From positions 40,215 through 104,214 of the forward strand of contig JAVGVS010000781.1 of the NCBI GenBank assembly GCA_032718565.1: a stretch of 64,000 nt of DNA, written 5' to 3'. This DNA is from Distichodus sexfasciatus. Its lineage: Eukaryota > Chordata > Actinopteri > Characiformes > Distichodontidae. Below the pieces are notes generated by a model. The model ran no database searches, was not told the DNA's origin, and was given only the letters and a program-made list of their open reading frames with translations. The position numbers and the translations under genes are program-made. Below, piece by piece: positions 62,828-64,000 of this stretch (the first letter of the stretch is position 1; each line of letters opens with the position of its first letter).

Positions 62828-63840
62828 ATCTGAAGAGATTTACAGATCTGAACAAAAAAAAAACAGACTAAAGTGTGTGGTAAAAGGAGTGTTTCCTCAC
62901 CGCGGATTTTCCTTGTTCTGCTCAGTGATACACTGGTCTAGCAAGTCTATGAACTTTTGTGGGAAGGAGGTGAAGTCGATCAGCAGGCCCTGCTGGACTT
63001 TTAAACTGTAGTAAAAAGGGGAAGTGGGTGTTGTCAAAACCAGACAAAGTCTCATTTTTGTCCAAAAAAAAACACCAATGTTTATTCTCTTGGATATGTG
63101 GACATTTTAGGCTTTTCCATGTATTTTCTCAAGATACAGAAATCTCCATACCTCTGGAAGTCCTCCTCTGATATAACAAGGTTGTAGAGAAAATACAAGT
63201 CGGCATCGTCGGTCAGCCTCACTACCAAATCCTATAAATCATGGGTCACAATGAACAGTTTGGTTCTACAATCAGGACTTTTATAATTAATCTTGCACCA
63301 ACAGCATTTCAGGGATAATTAGATAACACTCATAAGATTTCAGATGGACACATTTACAATTTCTACGGGACATTGCTAAGGGGTAAATTGAATTTAAATT
63401 TTGGCAAAAAACTACCATGACAGTGCAATGAACTGAAAAAGAGGTTTTATTTTTCAGGATTTGCTTAGCCAATATTAAAGTTAGTTTCAAATTGAGAAGA
63501 AAAAAAAGTTGAGTTTTAAAATGATGTCGCAATTATTATAAGTAGCATCGGTCCTTGATATCACAGAATTTTTACAAGCAAATCTATATCAATACAAATA
63601 TGATGTACAAATGTAGAATCAGACCACTTGTAAAAGTTTAACTAAAAAAGGAGTATACATTTTAGATTATGAATAAATCTGTATTGAAGGAGACGGTGCA
63701 AACACTTTTGTTCATACATCAAAAGCAAAACACTTTCAAATCAGATGAAGATGATAATTCAATGAAAATAAGGACAAACCTTCTTGTGAATTGGATTCGA
63801 AGTCAGCTGGAGTTGGACGGAAATTCGTATAACTGCACGC
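49432..63840 (-). CDS. sass6: Spindle assembly abnormal protein 6 homolog, N-terminus missing
   Basis: SAS-6 forms the nine-fold cartwheel hub of the centriole by head-to-head and coiled-coil dimerisation. Sixteen exons, transcript order: 63840-63780, 63231-63152, 63005-62901, 62048-61874, 61266-61189, 61096-60977, 60604-60413, 60323-60129, 59158-59069, 58496-58317, 56808-56727, 56648-56503, 54789-54646, 53392-53334, 50904-50810 and 49511-49432. All phases agree, giving 626 residues; human has 657. The head domain spans the first four exons (DLVVRLTDDAD, LYNLVISEEDF, NAFKHLTHLSLKLLPG). The Phe equivalent to F131, needed for head dimerisation, is at 61966-61964. The Ile equivalent to human I62, mutated in a microcephaly family, is at 63174-63172. 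The next exons are heptad-rich coiled coil. The tail ends SSKPSLNAVG...SAYFPG. The first exon (about 20 residues) lies beyond 64000. Confidence 0.96.
49930..50765. mobile_element. hAT element, second copy, split by an insertion
   Basis: Its sequence follows that of 43967-44627 (aatcgatcagttgggtctac, then cagtggctactccctaatg, then aaagaagaataagaaggaga), but it is interrupted at 50020-50418. Its right end is lost shortly before sass6 exon 15. Confidence 0.75.
50020..50418. mobile_element. Nested hAT-type element
   Basis: Ends tagggctgggtatcg and acccagtccta. Flanks gggtctac (50012-50019) and gggtctat (50419-50426) are an 8-bp duplication. The unoccupied site gggtctacgttatt is present in the related copy near 44050. 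Confidence 0.88.
51430..52740. repeat. Degenerate tandem repeat, period about 490 bases
   Basis: Phrases recur in order: ctttgaaatttggcaggtag at 51523 and 51983; gattctcaaaaatcgtatat at 51653 and its variant at 52173; aaatgggctcggcttggcgt at 51903 and its variant at 52400; catagaaattcggctctggg at 51950 and its variant at 52446. Two units and part of a third, in sass6 intron 14. Confidence 0.7.
54339..54550 (+). repeat. tRNA-derived SINE, family A, best-preserved head
   Basis: The A box region tggcgtaatggtagag and B box ggtcgcaggtttgaaacc (54386-54403) are clear. The body gaggtactcatgagcaaggt and gggttaaatgcagaggtcac follow. It lies in the GC-AG intron's neighbour, between sass6 exons 13 and 14's region, just beyond exon 13. 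Confidence 0.8.
54646..54789 (-). CDS. sass6: sass6 exon 13, with a GC donor
   Basis: This exon encodes MDSKSFPSFGVPYPVTS... through SAGTK, matching the human SASS6 GIGYPVSSAF...GSGTKVQF region. It is a multiple of three and fits both neighbours. Its donor reads AAG|GCAAGA, a GC rather than GT donor, and the next exon begins GTCCAG (VQF) at 53392. A + strand open frame with splice-like edges over the same bases is its antisense shadow. Confidence 0.85.
55052..55466. mobile_element. Non-autonomous element with tgtgacc termini
   Basis: The left end is tgtgacctgatctggcaaaa and the inverse of the right end is tgtgacccgatctgccgtaa. The interior is AT-rich, without a coding frame. It shares only tgtgacc with the 13549/34186/57028 family. 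Confidence 0.65.
55731..56113. repeat. Truncated copy of the 17649/36778 hAT family
   Basis: Shares tttcccacaatcccc, gcgtcactaataagcgtccg and aattaaacgaagcttt with the intact copies. One end is missing. Confidence 0.65.
56149..56331. mobile_element. Short palindromic hAT-type MITE, copy 2
   Basis: Ends cagcgtttcccaatcccggt and its inverse. A perfect 8-bp duplication tgttagag is at 56141-56148 and 56332-56339. Same family as 910-1058, 34 bases longer. Confidence 0.88.
57028..57674 (+). mobile_element. tgtgaccctccacgg inverted-repeat element, copy 3
   Basis: The longest copy, with the cleanest ends: about 36 bases of terminal inverted repeat with one mismatch. Lies in a sass6 intron. Interior shares caatatttacgctaaatcca and taggctatccgtgtggctgt with the other copies. 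Confidence 0.82.
57675..58316. other. sass6 intron 10, no further feature
   Basis: Intron sequence on the transcript side downstream of exon 10. No repeat with definable ends. Confidence 0.45.
58497..59068. other. sass6 intron 9
   Basis: AT-rich intron; possible fragment of an old repeat near 58670-58950. No gene. Confidence 0.45.
59402..59646 (-). repeat. tRNA-derived SINE, family A, full length
   Basis: Near-complete copy closely matching 124-325: tail gtgattatttgtcattgtga, core agcagtgggcagctaacaag, head ggattcgaacctgcgatctt. Confidence 0.8.
59655..60030. repeat. Diverged copy of the 17649/36778 hAT family
   Basis: Shares cttcccacaatgccctgca, tattgtgagtggaacgctgg and tttttgtgcacagaat with the intact copies. 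Both ends are lost. Confidence 0.55.
62437..62760 (-). repeat. L2-like LINE 3' end
   Basis: Closely parallels 11158-11510: aaagtcaaagtaaactttat, cagagagacgagac, aaaccagaaatggagtttta and gtaacagtttcaatatgaaa. In sass6 intron 3. Confidence 0.75.
62763..62825 (+). repeat. (TG)n microsatellite
   Basis: A short TATA-type run followed by about 20 TG units, directly beside the LINE end. Confidence 0.92.
63232..63779. other. sass6 intron, upstream-most in window
   Basis: Separates the first two sass6 exons seen here. AT-rich, no repeat recognised. Confidence 0.5.
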
Positions 63841-64000
63841 CTACAAAAAAACCCACTAATTTTTTATCATCATTACACTTTCATGTGTAACAAAATGCAA
63901 TTACGTATATGTAATGCCATTATAGCACAAAAAAGATAAATTCCTGGAAAAAATGTGATTGTTGTGTGCTGAAAAAGGTACAAAGGGATGAATGATTAGA

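Overview
The window is nuclear DNA from a ray-finned (teleost) fish. Evidence: spliced vertebrate genes with GT-AG introns, exon order matching human orthologues, dense fish-type repeats (tRNA-derived SINEs, L2-like LINEs, hAT and Tc1 elements) and long dinucleotide arrays. No prokaryotic, viral or CRISPR feature is visible. Gene names rest on comparison with remembered family proteins, not on a search.

Three protein-coding genes are supported. (1) map1s, + strand, enters from the left with its first exon(s) missing. Coding exons run from 12661 to 20512, including one 3.3-kb exon (14244-17553). (2) mfsd14a (hiat1), + strand, is complete: twelve exons from 28650 to 46604 encode about 486 residues of a 12-TM major facilitator transporter, with a promoter-like block at 28365-28464. 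(3) sass6, - strand, has sixteen exons from 63840 down to 49432. Only the extreme N-terminus (about 20 residues) lies beyond the right edge. mfsd14a and sass6 converge tail to tail, the arrangement known for human 1p21; map1s lies elsewhere (19p13) in human.

Layout: 1-12660 is repeat-rich DNA (SINEs, hAT elements, a 1.15-kb CT array, an L2-like LINE), probably a map1s intron. 12661-20512 is map1s, with transposons in its introns. 20513-28364 is 3' flank and intergenic DNA with an AT array, LINE 3' ends and a nested hAT pair. 28365-47930 is mfsd14a, whose 6.2-kb intron 6 holds a broken Tc1 copy with a hAT element inside it, a mariner-like element, an RTE fragment and a 1.3-kb CA/CG array. 47930-49270 is the short convergent gap. 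49271-64000 is sass6, with repeat-filled introns.

The three genes have unrelated jobs: microtubule binding, membrane transport and centriole cartwheel assembly. I see no evidence that they work as one system. The points most worth checking are phase and frame anomalies in the last map1s exon, a GC-AG intron in sass6, a chain of five small uORFs ahead of mfsd14a whose last member overlaps the start codon as ATGA, several transposon insertions with intact 8-bp target duplications (one with its empty site present in a paralogous copy), and an exact 240-bp duplication inside the CT array.
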